Shown: positions 1 through 8,114 of the stretch, piece after piece
Position numbering within the stretch: position 1 is the stretch's first letter
How the letters are laid out: each line of letters opens with the position of its first letter
DNA from: an uncultured marine group I thaumarchaeote
GTDB taxonomy: Archaea; Thermoproteota; Nitrososphaeria; Nitrososphaerales; Nitrosopumilaceae
Reading direction: 5' to 3'
NCBI GenBank assembly: GCA_902552015.1
Contig: CACDFH010000005.1
Span: 1 to 52,321 of the forward strand
DNA: 52,321 nt
Position numbers and translations under genes: made by a program
Notes under the pieces: model-generated
What the model was told of the DNA's origin: nothing
Databases searched by the model: none
The model's input: the letters and a program-made list of their open reading frames with translations, nothing else

Positions 1-363
1 ATTTGTAATACTGTTTTCTAGTAATGTTTCATCGATACAAAGAGTTTCAGGATTAATATCAACAAACCTAGGAATTCCACCGTTGTAAATTATTGCATGT
101 GCGGTAGTAACAAACGATAATGAAGGTAGAATCACTTCTTTATTTCTAATGTCAACAACAGATAAAGCAAGATGTAATGCGGCAGTTCCAGAATTTACAC
201 ATATACATGATTTTGTTTTAATGTATTTTTTTAATGATTGTTCAAATTTTCCTACATTACCAGAGCTTGAACCTGACGCCCAAAAATGACTTTCTAATGT
301 CTTTTTTACTGCAACTAATTCTTTATTATCTGTAGATTGATCAAATAATTTTATTTGTTTCAT
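1..363 (-). CDS. DegT/DnrJ/EryC1/StrS-type PLP aminotransferase, N-terminal part (cut by window edge)
   Basis: An uninterrupted reading frame runs from an ATG at 361-363 off the left edge of the window, giving the first 121 residues. They show the features of the DegT/StrS sugar aminotransferase family: an early F-W-A-S-G-S-S-S-G segment, the PLP-phosphate loop NSGTAALHLAL, and the following LPSLSFVTTAHAI strand. The family transfers an amino group to a keto-sugar nucleotide. The active-site lysine lies beyond the window. The gene diverges from the epimerase at 463, and the dTDP-glucose genes nearby make a dTDP-4-keto-6-deoxy sugar a plausible substrate (inference). Confidence 0.85.
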   Translation of the reverse strand, partial: MKQIKLFDQSTDNKELVAVKKTLESHFWASGSSSGNVGKFEQSLKKYIKTKSCICVNSGTAALHLALSVVDIRNKEVILPSLSFVTTAHAIIYNGGIPRFVDINPETLCIDETLLENSITN

Positions 364-434
364 TCTTCAATAATGATGAAAAGGATTCAGTTAAGAGTAT
401 TATGAATAATTTTGTAAAATGAAAAAAATTAGTT

Positions 435-443
435 TTTATAATA
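435..443 (+). promoter_or_regulatory. TATA box for the epimerase gene at 463
   Basis: The AT-only stretch TTTATAATA is centred about 25 bp upstream of the TTG start at 463. That is the archaeal TATA-to-start spacing expected of a leaderless mRNA, and it supports the TTG start. Confidence 0.5.
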
Positions 444-462
444 TAGACAGAAGTCTGATATA

Positions 463-1368
463 TTGAAAATTTTAGTTACTGGTGGTTCAGGTCTCATAGG
501 TTCAGCAATTGTAAGAAGATTATTAGATTTGGAACACGAAGTTAGTGTTTTTGATATTAAAAAGAGTAAATACCAAGACTGTAATTTTTTTGAAGGAAAC
601 ATTACAGATTCAGAGAGAATAAAAGATGTAGTAAGAGATCATGAGATTGTCATACATTTAGCAGCAACCCTTGGAGTGATAAATACAGAAACCAATCCAG
701 TTAAGACTTTAGATACAAACATGGGAGGAACACGAAATGTTTTGGAAGCTTGTAAGATTCACGGTGTAAAAAAAATAATTTTTTCATCATCATCAGAAGT
801 ATATGGAGAACCAACAAAAATTCCAATTAATGAATTAGATAAACCAATTCCAATTACTACATATGGAATTGCAAAATTTGCTGCCGAAGAATATATCAAG
901 GCATATTCCCGAAATTTTAATTTAGATTATACAATATTTCGACTGTTTAATGTCTATGGTGACGAACAAGCTGTTGATTGGGTCTTACCAGAATTTGTTA
1001 ACAAGGCAATACAAAATCAAGATATAATTATACATGGAGATGGATCACAAACGAGATGTTTTTGTCATGTTTCAGATGTTGCAAATGCGTTTACATTGGC
1101 ATTAGAGAAAGCAGAAGGAGAGATAATTAATGTCGGGAATAATTCCGAACCAATTTCAATAAAAGATCTAGCACTAAAGATAATTAAATTAACAAATTCA
1201 AAGAGTGAATTGAAATTTCAATCATTTGAAGAATCAAAACGTAATAGAAATGAGATTATGAAGAGAATGCCGGACATAAAAAAAGCCCAGATGAAATTAG
1301 ATTACAAGCCAACAATCAGTTTAGAAGACGGAATAATGAAAGTTGTTAACAAAATAAATTCTACTTAG
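463..1368 (+). CDS. NAD-dependent nucleotide-sugar epimerase/dehydratase (extended SDR)
   Basis: A 301-residue extended short-chain dehydrogenase. It starts with the Rossmann motif GGSGLIGS (residues 7-14), carries the SSSSEVYGEP segment and has the catalytic pair in YGIAK. This is the UDP-glucose 4-epimerase/sugar dehydratase group acting on nucleotide sugars in the cytosol; the exact substrate cannot be read from the sequence. The start is TTG, supported by a TATA box 25 bp upstream. It overlaps the convergent cupin gene by 8 bases. Neighbouring aminotransferase and dTDP-glucose genes suggest it modifies a deoxy- or amino-sugar precursor. It is not clearly RmlD. Confidence 0.85.
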   Translation: MKILVTGGSGLIGSAIVRRLLDLEHEVSVFDIKKSKYQDCNFFEGNITDSERIKDVVRDHEIVIHLAATLGVINTETNPVKTLDTNMGGTRNVLEACKIHGVKKIIFSSSSEVYGEPTKIPINELDKPIPITTYGIAKFAAEEYIKAYSRNFNLDYTIFRLFNVYGDEQAVDWVLPEFVNKAIQNQDIIIHGDGSQTRCFCHVSDVANAFTLALEKAEGEIINVGNNSEPISIKDLALKIIKLTNSKSELKFQSFEESKRNRNEIMKRMPDIKKAQMKLDYKPTISLEDGIMKVVNKINST

Positions 1369-1813
1369 TATTCCATTTTTTGAAATCATAATTTTCAAAA
1401 TCGACATTTATCATTTCGTTATCATTAGGCTTCCAAGCAATGTCTGCTAAAACTAAAACTTTAGAAATATTAGATGTTGGATTCAATATTGCAGCAGGAA
1501 TTCCATTTTTTACAGTAATTAACGATGGAGTTTTTGCATCTGTTTTTATTTCATGAAATTCTTTTCCATCCTTCACAATTATTACAAGATTTCCTTCTAT
1601 ACAACAAAAGTGTGTGGTTCTATTTTTATGAAGATGTGGTCCTTTAATTTCACGTGGATTTACTGTATTTAGATAAACCATTTTTGGATGGTTAGGTAAT
1701 ATATCGTCCCAATCACGCCAGACAACTGTTAGGTTACCATTAACATGAGAATCATTAACATCTTTTGTCAGATGAGTCTCTAATTGGTGAACAGAAAAAT
1801 TTGGCGATTCCAT
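1361..1813 (-). CDS. Cupin related to dTDP-4-dehydrorhamnose 3,5-epimerase (RmlC-like)
   Basis: A 150-residue single-domain cupin. The segment VNPREIKGPHLHKNRTTHF contains the His-x-His and later His typical of RmlC-like sugar epimerases, followed by CIEGNLVIIVKDG. It is shorter than classical RmlC (about 180 residues), so it may be a sugar 3,5-epimerase or a 3,4-ketoisomerase of the FdtA/WxcM type. Its position beside rmlB and rmlA points to a dTDP-4-keto-6-deoxyglucose substrate (inference). A TATA-like TTTTATT on the minus strand (about 1839-1846) lies about 27 bp upstream of the ATG. Confidence 0.75.
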   Translation of the reverse strand: MESPNFSVHQLETHLTKDVNDSHVNGNLTVVWRDWDDILPNHPKMVYLNTVNPREIKGPHLHKNRTTHFCCIEGNLVIIVKDGKEFHEIKTDAKTPSLITVKNGIPAAILNPTSNISKVLVLADIAWKPNDNEMINVDFENYDFKKWNTK

Positions 1814-1880
1814 TTAAAATTATTTATGAACTAAACCAATAAAAGTTTGGATGAAAAAGCACTTAGAATATGATGCAAGA

Positions 1881-1888
1881 TTTTATTA
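1881..1888 (+). promoter_or_regulatory. TATA box for rmlB
   Basis: TTTTATTA is centred 26 bp upstream of the ATG at 1911. It favours a leaderless transcript starting at 1911 over the upstream in-frame TTG at 1893, which would lie only about 8 bp from this box. Confidence 0.5.
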
Positions 1889-1910
1889 ACATTTGAAAAA
1901 TCTGATTTAT

Positions 1911-2903
1911 ATGAAATTACTAGTTACTGGCGGTCTTGGCTTTATCGGGAGTAATTTTATTCTAAAAATGTTAAAGGATAATTCAGATTTAGAGATTCTG
2001 AACATTGATGCAGAACTTGATGGTGCAGATAAAAAAAATCTCAACGATTTAGAAAATTCAGATAATTATGAATTTGTTAAGGGAAACATATCTAATAAAA
2101 AATTCATGGAGGAGCAAATTTCAAGATGTGATGCAGTTGTAAATTTTGCCGCACAAACACATGTTGATAGAAGTATTAGCGATGCAGACCCATTTTTAGT
2201 TTCTAATATTAGAGGAACATTCAGTATTTTGCAAATAATTACCAAGCAAAAAAAACGTATGATACAAATATCAACTGATGAAGTTTTTGGAAGTTTATAC
2301 GATAGCTCTGCTACAGAACAATCAAGATTCAATCCTTCTAGTCCATATGCAGCAACAAAAGCATCTGCAGAATTGTTGGTAAATTCTTTTTCAGTCACAT
2401 ATGATTCGGATGTGATAATTACTAGATGTACAAATAATTACGGACCAAGACAATTTCCAGAGAAATTAATACCAAAAGTCATAATTTTAGCAAATCAGAA
2501 TAAAAAAATTCCAATTTATGGAAACGGTAAAAACATACGCGATTGGATTTTTGTAGATGATCATTGTGATGCGGTTTCTAGTGTTCTTTTTAATGGTAAA
2601 AAAGGAGAATCCTATAACATATCTGCAAATAATGAAGTTGACAATATCACTATTGTGAAAAAAATCCTTGCAATAATGGATAAATCAGAAGATTTGATGC
2701 AGTTTGTAGAAGATAGACCAGGTCATGATTTTAGATATAGTTTAGATTCAAAAAAAATCTCTAATGATTTGAATTGGACAACAAAGTTAAGTTTTGAAAA
2801 AGGATTGGAAAAAACAATTCAATGGTACATGGATAATCCTGAAATAATGAATAATGTTTCTCAAAAAATATTAAACCATGAACCTTGGAAAAGTTCTAAT
2901 TAA
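1911..2903 (+). CDS. rmlB: dTDP-glucose 4,6-dehydratase
   Basis: Converts dTDP-glucose to dTDP-4-keto-6-deoxyglucose, the branch point for rhamnose and amino-deoxy sugars. The protein (330 residues from this ATG) begins MKLLVTGGLGFIGSNF, the NAD-binding motif in the usual RmlB position. It has the catalytic ISTDEVFGS segment (Thr-Asp-Glu) and YAATK (Tyr/Lys). RTCTNNYGPRQFPEKLIP-type residues follow, as in RmlB, and the length is normal. An in-frame TTG at 1893 would add six residues; the ATG is preferred because the Rossmann strand then starts at residue 2 and a TATA box fits. It is followed by rmlA after 21 bases. Confidence 0.9.
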   Translation: MKLLVTGGLGFIGSNFILKMLKDNSDLEILNIDAELDGADKKNLNDLENSDNYEFVKGNISNKKFMEEQISRCDAVVNFAAQTHVDRSISDADPFLVSNIRGTFSILQIITKQKKRMIQISTDEVFGSLYDSSATEQSRFNPSSPYAATKASAELLVNSFSVTYDSDVIITRCTNNYGPRQFPEKLIPKVIILANQNKKIPIYGNGKNIRDWIFVDDHCDAVSSVLFNGKKGESYNISANNEVDNITIVKKILAIMDKSEDLMQFVEDRPGHDFRYSLDSKKISNDLNWTTKLSFEKGLEKTIQWYMDNPEIMNNVSQKILNHEPWKSSN

Positions 2904-2924
2904 TTGCTATTGGATTTGGAGTAG

Positions 2925-3989
2925 ATGAAAGGAATAATTTTGCATGGTGGACATGGTACACGATTAAGACCATTAACACATACGGGTCCAAAACAACTTT
3001 TACCGATTGCCAACAAACCTATGTCAGAATACTGTGTTGAAGCCATAAAAGATTGTGGAATAACTGAGATTGCAATAATAATCGGAGGGATTGGATCCAA
3101 GAAAGTTAAGGAATATTACGGTGATGGTTCAAAATTTAATCTAAAAATTTCATATATTGAACAAGATGAACCTAAGGGAATAGCTCATGCCATAAATTTA
3201 TGTAAGGATTTTGTAGAAAATGAAAAGTTCCTTGTTTTCTTAGGCGATAACATCATACAAAAATCCATTTCAGACATATCAAAAAAATTTGAAAATGATG
3301 ATGATGATGCACTTGTTTTATTATGTGAAGTTCCTAATCCTGAAAGATTCGGTATTGCAGATGTTAAAGATAATAAAATTATAAAAATTATGGAGAAGCC
3401 AAAAAATCCCCCTACAAATCTTGCCGTTACTGGAATCTATTTTTTGACAACAAAAATTTTCGACATATTTACTAGACTAAAACCTTCATGGAGAAATGAA
3501 CTAGAGATAACAGACGCGTTACAGATGATGTTAGAAGAAAACTGCATTGTTAATTTTGAGATGATTACTGATTACTGGAAAGATACTGGAACACCCAATG
3601 ATATTCTACACGCAAATGGAGAAGTACTAAAGAATATGCAACCATATTTTCATGGAGTAAAAAATGAGAATGTTGAACTTGTGGGCAATACAATGATTGG
3701 TATGAATTCAAAGATTCACTCAACTTCAAAAATTTTAGGTCCTTGTATAATTGGTAAGAATTGTGTAATTGGTAAGAATTGTGTTTTAGGTCCAAACGTA
3801 AGTTTAGGTGATAACTCAAAATTAACAAATTGTAGTATTCAAAATTCTATTATCATGGAGAACTGTACAATTGATTCCAACATTAAAATCAAAGATAGTA
3901 TTCTTGCATCAAATTCATCCATCACACTTGACAATAATAATAATGAAAAAGTTCTACTCTTAGGTGAAGGTACAAAAATATCCTTGTGA
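2925..3989 (+). CDS. rmlA: Glucose-1-phosphate thymidylyltransferase (long form)
   Basis: Forms dTDP-glucose from glucose-1-phosphate and dTTP, supplying RmlB. The N-terminal nucleotidyltransferase domain has GGHGTRLRPLTHTGPKQL (about residues 7-24) with the G-x-G-T-R-x-R-P-x-T...PKQ signature. LGDNII, EKPKNPP and WRNELEITDA follow. From about residue 245 on there is a left-handed beta-helix of I-G-x-x hexapeptides, making this the long 350-residue form common in archaea, rather than the ~290-residue bacterial RmlA. Bases 3750-3785 encode a recently duplicated hexapeptide. It probably forms an operon with rmlB. Confidence 0.88.
   Translation: MKGIILHGGHGTRLRPLTHTGPKQLLPIANKPMSEYCVEAIKDCGITEIAIIIGGIGSKKVKEYYGDGSKFNLKISYIEQDEPKGIAHAINLCKDFVENEKFLVFLGDNIIQKSISDISKKFENDDDDALVLLCEVPNPERFGIADVKDNKIIKIMEKPKNPPTNLAVTGIYFLTTKIFDIFTRLKPSWRNELEITDALQMMLEENCIVNFEMITDYWKDTGTPNDILHANGEVLKNMQPYFHGVKNENVELVGNTMIGMNSKIHSTSKILGPCIIGKNCVIGKNCVLGPNVSLGDNSKLTNCSIQNSIIMENCTIDSNIKIKDSILASNSSITLDNNNNEKVLLLGEGTKISL
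3750..3785 (+). repeat. 18-bp tandem repeat encoding a duplicated hexapeptide in rmlA
   Basis: ATTGGTAAGAATTGTGT plus one base occurs twice back to back, encoding IGKNCV twice in the left-handed beta-helix. Only the last base differs between copies. It looks like a slippage-type expansion by exactly one helix repeat. Confidence 0.7.
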
Positions 3990-3994
3990 TAAAA

Positions 3995-4975
3995 ATGGCT
4001 TTTTCAAAAGACATCCTTGTAATCAAAGACATTCAAAATGTCACAAAATTATTAGAAAATTTTTTACATAAACAAACATTTGAAAATTATAAAAAACATG
4101 GCATAGTGATTGGAATTAGTGGCGGTATTGATTCTGCGGTTGCAGCATCACTCGCATGTAATGCAATAGGTAAAGAAAAAGTATTGGGAGTAATTCTTCC
4201 TGAAAAAGAATCTAATACAGAGAGTCAAAAATTAGCAAAAATGCTATGTGAGAAATTAAAAATTAAATATGTTATTGAAGATATTACTAAGATTTTAGAA
4301 TCTTCATCAGTATATCAGGTAAGAAAAGAAATTGTTCAAAAATTCTTTCCAGATTATAATGATTCATGCAAATACAGATTAATTTTTACAGAAAATTTTG
4401 ATAGGGATGGATTAAGCATACCATACTTAGAGATTCAAGATGCGCAAAATCAAATTCATAAAATCAAAGTTACACTAAATGATTATCTTACAATGACTGC
4501 TGCTACAAACATTAAACATAGGACACGTATGAGTAGATTATACTATCATGCTGAAAAAAATAATTTTCTAGTTTGTGGTACTACAAATAAAGCAGAATTT
4601 CAGCAAGGATATTTTGTGAAATATGGAGACGGGGGAGTAGACATAGAACCACTGGTAAATCTATTCAAAACTCAAGTCTATCAATTAGCAGAATATCTCA
4701 ATATTCCAACGGAGATAATACAACGTAAAGCATCTCCTGACACATGGAGTTTTGATGTTAGTGACGAAGAATTTTTCTTCAGTTTGACATATGATATCAT
4801 TGATCTCATGCTATACGCAAAAGAAAAATCAATCCCAATAAATGACATATGTTCAACATTAGAATTTGACGAAGCCAAAGTTAACCGAATAATAAAATCG
4901 CAAGAACGTAAATTGAACTCTAGCAAAACATCAAGAAATTTTCCACCAAGTTTTGATATGAAGGATACATTTTAG
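3995..4975 (+). CDS. NAD synthetase-family PP-loop protein with an internal insertion
   Basis: The N-terminal half carries the PP-loop SGGIDSA (residues 42-48 from this ATG), which in NadE adenylates nicotinate adenine dinucleotide before amidation. The NadE core is recognisable in TNIKHRTRM, CGTTNKAEF and KYGDGGVDIEPL. Two things are unusual: roughly 40 extra residues at about 118-165 before the TNIK motif, and a changed C-terminal segment (SPDTWSFDVSDEEFFF) where NadE normally binds substrate. With no glutaminase domain it would use ammonia. A GTG at 3986 overlapping the rmlA stop is an alternative start. GT2 and carrier-protein genes follow, so a glycan role instead of cofactor synthesis is suspected (inference). 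Confidence 0.75.
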   Translation: MAFSKDILVIKDIQNVTKLLENFLHKQTFENYKKHGIVIGISGGIDSAVAASLACNAIGKEKVLGVILPEKESNTESQKLAKMLCEKLKIKYVIEDITKILESSSVYQVRKEIVQKFFPDYNDSCKYRLIFTENFDRDGLSIPYLEIQDAQNQIHKIKVTLNDYLTMTAATNIKHRTRMSRLYYHAEKNNFLVCGTTNKAEFQQGYFVKYGDGGVDIEPLVNLFKTQVYQLAEYLNIPTEIIQRKASPDTWSFDVSDEEFFFSLTYDIIDLMLYAKEKSIPINDICSTLEFDEAKVNRIIKSQERKLNSSKTSRNFPPSFDMKDTF

Positions 4976-4984
4976 GAATTAAAA

Positions 4985-6031
4985 ATGAATGAGTCTACTG
5001 ATCCTTTGATTAGTATCGTAATTTTAAATTACAATGCAGAAGAGTTTCTTCATGAATGTATTAGCTCTATTTACAAAACAGAAAAAGTAAGTTTTGAAGT
5101 AATTGTAGTTGATAATGCATCTACTGATAAATCCTATAGAAAATTAACTCAAAAATTTCCAGAAATTAAACTAATAGAAAATGAAAAAAATCTCGGTTAC
5201 TGTGAGGGTAACAATGTTGGAATTAGAGCCTCAAAAGGAGAATTTGTTGTTGTGTTGAATCCAGATACGGTTGTAACTCCCACCTGGCTCCATGAATTAA
5301 CTCAGGCATATCAAGTAAATGGAGAAGGTATCTATCAACCTAAGATTCTTGCAACAACTGATCACACTATGCTCTTAAGTTCAGGACAATTCATTCAATT
5401 GTTTGGATTTGGTTATTCACGAGGTAAGGGAGAAAAACATGTTGAAGAAAATAATGATGTTGAAAAAATAAGTTATGCATCAGGAACCTGTCTTTTTACA
5501 TCTAAGACCATTCTTAAAAAACTTGAAAACTTTGATCCTTTTCTATTTGCATATCATGATGATCTTGATTTATGTTGGAGAGCAGCAATGTTTGGAATTA
5601 ATTCATTTTATGTTCCAACATCAATAATTTTTCATCCAATTGAAGGATATAGTTTCAAGTGGAGTAAATTCAAATTTTATCTAATGGAACGTAATAGACA
5701 ATATTGTCTTTTAACACACTTTTCAAAATCAAGTTATTTGAAAATGCTTCCGTCATTAATCCTTGTCGATTTTGCTGTTAGTGTGTTTTATTTAAAAAAA
5801 GGAATGTTCATTACAAAAATCAAAACATCAGCAAATATATTAAAAAATTTAACAAGAATCTCATCAAGATATAAAGAAATTCAATCTACTAGAACTTTAT
5901 CTGACAAAGAAATTTTAAATATATTCCAAGATAAAATCCAAGTTCCTAAATGGGTTGCTAGTGAAGAAAATAGTGAATCTTTCAATAATTTCTTAAATAA
6001 ACTGAGTAAAATGACACGAAATTTTTTGTAA
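4985..6031 (+). CDS. Family 2 glycosyltransferase (rhamnosyltransferase-like)
   Basis: A 348-residue GT-A enzyme. It has the opening ISIVILNYNAEEFL, VVDNASTDKS (nucleotide-binding Asp), the NLGYCEGNNVGI segment and VLNPDTVV (the D-x-D-like metal site). The later HDDLDLCWRA segment is typical of WbbL/rhamnosyltransferase-type GT2 proteins. It transfers a sugar from a nucleotide donor on the cytosolic face. It begins 9 bases after the NadE-like gene, so the two are probably co-transcribed. The dTDP-deoxysugar genes upstream are candidate donor suppliers. Confidence 0.88.
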   Translation: MNESTDPLISIVILNYNAEEFLHECISSIYKTEKVSFEVIVVDNASTDKSYRKLTQKFPEIKLIENEKNLGYCEGNNVGIRASKGEFVVVLNPDTVVTPTWLHELTQAYQVNGEGIYQPKILATTDHTMLLSSGQFIQLFGFGYSRGKGEKHVEENNDVEKISYASGTCLFTSKTILKKLENFDPFLFAYHDDLDLCWRAAMFGINSFYVPTSIIFHPIEGYSFKWSKFKFYLMERNRQYCLLTHFSKSSYLKMLPSLILVDFAVSVFYLKKGMFITKIKTSANILKNLTRISSRYKEIQSTRTLSDKEILNIFQDKIQVPKWVASEENSESFNNFLNKLSKMTRNFL

Positions 6032-6035
6032 ATTA

Positions 6036-6380
6036 TTATGCATCTAACGCAATTACCATCGCTATAGCAAAATCTTTTTCGTGTGAAATGGAAACAAGAA
6101 ATCTATAATTCAGTTTTTTTTTCAGAATAATCTTTGGTTTTGAGTTATTATGACTTGTAACAATCTCTGTAAAGCTGATTTTCTCTTTTATTGATTTTTT
6201 AACAGCCTCTTTTATAGCAAATTTACCTGCAAAGTGTTCTGACTTATTTTTAAAAGACAAACAATATTTGATCTCTGATTTAGAAAAGATCTTCTCATAG
6301 AAAATTTTATTTTTTCCATATTCTTTTTTTCGAAATCTATCAATATCTACTAGATCTATTCCAATATTCGAAATTCCCAT
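6036..6380 (-). CDS. acpS: Holo-[acyl-carrier-protein] synthase (AcpS-type phosphopantetheinyl transferase)
   Basis: Attaches 4'-phosphopantetheine from CoA to the serine of a carrier protein. The 114-residue length fits AcpS. Both family motifs are present: GIDLVDIDRF (Asp9 binds Mg) and FAGKFAIKEAVKK (Glu58 and Lys61 in the F-x-x-K-x-x-x-K-E-A-x-x-K pattern). It diverges from the carrier-protein gene at 6441 across about 60 bp with facing TATA elements, so the pair is very likely functionally linked. AcpS and ACP are uncommon in archaea, which use isoprenoid lipids, so this points to a specialised modification route. Confidence 0.88.
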   Translation of the reverse strand: MGISNIGIDLVDIDRFRKKEYGKNKIFYEKIFSKSEIKYCLSFKNKSEHFAGKFAIKEAVKKSIKEKISFTEIVTSHNNSKPKIILKKKLNYRFLVSISHEKDFAIAMVIALDA

Positions 6381-6400
6381 GATAATTATTCATAGTAATA

Positions 6401-6418
6401 GATTTATTTATTATACTA
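6401..6418. promoter_or_regulatory. Back-to-back TATA elements between acpS and the carrier protein
   Basis: An 18-bp AT-rich block with TTTATTATAC-like sequence lies about 26 bp from the TTG start of the carrier protein (6441) in one direction and about 26 bp from the ATG of acpS (6380) in the other. A shared divergent promoter is inferred, which would co-express the enzyme and its substrate. Confidence 0.45.
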
Positions 6419-6440
6419 TGAATTCTGATGGATTAAAAAA

Positions 6441-6674
6441 TTGAATTTAGATGATGATGTGAAAAAAATCTTTTTTGAAACCTTTCCACTTCTTACTGAA
6501 TATGATTTTGACTGGGAAAAAACACAAAATAACTACGAAGATTGGGATTCATTTGCTCAATTAAACCTCATTACTCTTACAGAAGCAAAATTTGAGATTA
6601 ATTTTTCTGATGATGAGATTACTTCCATTAATAGTGCAAAAAGTCTCTTAGAAATTACTAAATCAAAATTATGA
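6441..6674 (+). CDS. Acyl carrier protein-like protein
   Basis: A 77-residue acidic protein of ACP size. The predicted phosphopantetheine site is Ser37 in EDWDSFAQLNLI, matching the D-S-x-x-x-x-x-L carrier-protein pattern. A second helix region follows, with FEINFSDDEI. The start is TTG; the nearby ATG at 6451 is out of frame. The last bases overlap the start of the ligase gene (ATGA, 6671-6674), implying translational coupling. It should be the substrate of the divergent AcpS and the acceptor for the AMP-forming ligase. The acyl or aminoacyl group it carries is unknown. Confidence 0.85.
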   Translation: MNLDDDVKKIFFETFPLLTEYDFDWEKTQNNYEDWDSFAQLNLITLTEAKFEINFSDDEITSINSAKSLLEITKSKL

Positions 6675-8098
6675 ACACCATCAATAAATTTCTCATTAAT
6701 TCATCGAAAGCTAATCCTGAAAAAATAGCATTAATCGATGAAAATTCAGAATTTACTTTTTCAGAATTAGAAGAGAAAGTGATGAAATTTTCCTCATTTC
6801 TAAATCAATTTGAAGAGAAATCTGTAATTAGTCTATTATTTGAAAATACAAGTGAATTTGTCATATCTTACCTAAGCATCATTAATTCTGGTTGTGTCGC
6901 ACATCTAATTCCAACTGGAATTTCACAACATAATTTACAAAATCAAGTATCATCAGCTAAACCAAGACTTGCTTTGACTTCAAATTCATATTTTAAGAGA
7001 ATTGACGATATAGAATTAGAAAATTTAGAGAAACTAAGATTCTCTGATGTTAAAGAAATATCTTCAAAAGATAGAATGCCATCACCCACAGATTATGCTT
7101 ATTTAATTTACACATCAGGAACAACTTCTACTCCAAAAGGTGTTCCTATTACCCATTCCAATTGTGACTTTAGTACAAAAAATATTGCTAAGACTTTACA
7201 TTACTCAAAAAATGATATTGATCTCTTACCTTTACAAATGTCTCATTCTTTTGGATTAGGATGTTTACATACTTCATTATATGTTGGTAGCACATTAGTC
7301 TTACAAAAAAATCCCAAATCAGAGGACATACTAGAATCAATAAAGAAATACAATGTCACAACACTGGCTGCAATTCCTTCCACATTATCAAATATTACTT
7401 CTAATAATAACAATGATTCACTAAATCAATTATCTAATCTAAGATTAATAATAACAAACAGTACTTTTTTTCCACCAGAAACTATAAGAAAATTGAAAAA
7501 TATTTTGAGAGAGGGAATTGTTGCAACATATTATGGACTAACTGAAGCATCTCGTTCAACATTCATGATCTTTGATGGAGAAAAGAAAATTGAATCAGTT
7601 GGAAAACCTTCGGATGGTATTGAAATAAAAATTAAAGATGAAGATAAGGAGGGCATAGGAGAGATTTGGATATACGGGCCAAATGTCATAGACAACTACT
7701 GGAGAAATGAATATTCAGAAAATAAATCAGAGGGTTGGTTAAGAACTGGAGATCTTGGTAGATTTGATGAAGATGGTTTTCTCTATATTTTAGGTAGAGT
7801 TGATGATCTAATCAATATTTCCGGAGAAAAAGTATATCCACAAGAAATTGAAAGAATAGTGAAAGTTTTATCTGGAATTGAAGAAGTTATTGCGATTCCA
7901 ATGAAACACAGATCATTTGGTGAAGTTGTAAAATTATTTGTTAAAAAAACCGCAAACTCAGAAATTACCTCTACGGATATTCTTACTCATTGTATAAAGA
8001 ATATGGAACGATTCAAAGTTCCTGCAAAGATTGAATTTGTTGAAGATTTTCCACGTACCGACTACGGAAAAATTAAGCGATTCATGTTAAAGGAATAA
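6671..8098 (+). CDS. AMP-forming acyl/aminoacyl ligase (adenylation enzyme)
   Basis: A 475-residue member of the acyl-CoA synthetase/NRPS adenylation superfamily. It shows the P-loop YTSGTTSTPKG (147-157), YYGLTEAS, GWLRTGDLGRFDEDGF, the hinge GRVDDLINISGEKVYP and a C-terminal catalytic lysine in DYGKIKR. The expected reaction is ATP-dependent adenylation of a carboxylic acid followed by thioester transfer, here probably to the carrier protein encoded just upstream with a 4-base overlap. At 475 residues it is shorter than typical fatty acyl-CoA synthetases and nearer to DltA or acyl-ACP ligases. The substrate cannot be told from the sequence. Confidence 0.88.
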   Translation: MNTINKFLINSSKANPEKIALIDENSEFTFSELEEKVMKFSSFLNQFEEKSVISLLFENTSEFVISYLSIINSGCVAHLIPTGISQHNLQNQVSSAKPRLALTSNSYFKRIDDIELENLEKLRFSDVKEISSKDRMPSPTDYAYLIYTSGTTSTPKGVPITHSNCDFSTKNIAKTLHYSKNDIDLLPLQMSHSFGLGCLHTSLYVGSTLVLQKNPKSEDILESIKKYNVTTLAAIPSTLSNITSNNNNDSLNQLSNLRLIITNSTFFPPETIRKLKNILREGIVATYYGLTEASRSTFMIFDGEKKIESVGKPSDGIEIKIKDEDKEGIGEIWIYGPNVIDNYWRNEYSENKSEGWLRTGDLGRFDEDGFLYILGRVDDLINISGEKVYPQEIERIVKVLSGIEEVIAIPMKHRSFGEVVKLFVKKTANSEITSTDILTHCIKNMERFKVPAKIEFVEDFPRTDYGKIKRFMLKE

Positions 8099-8114
8099 CT
8101 TGTGTGAATTCATA

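Noticed and set aside
2066-2398. 110-codon open frame on the minus strand inside rmlB
   Set aside because: Antisense shadow of a well-supported enzyme gene; no domain and AT-rich composition explain it.
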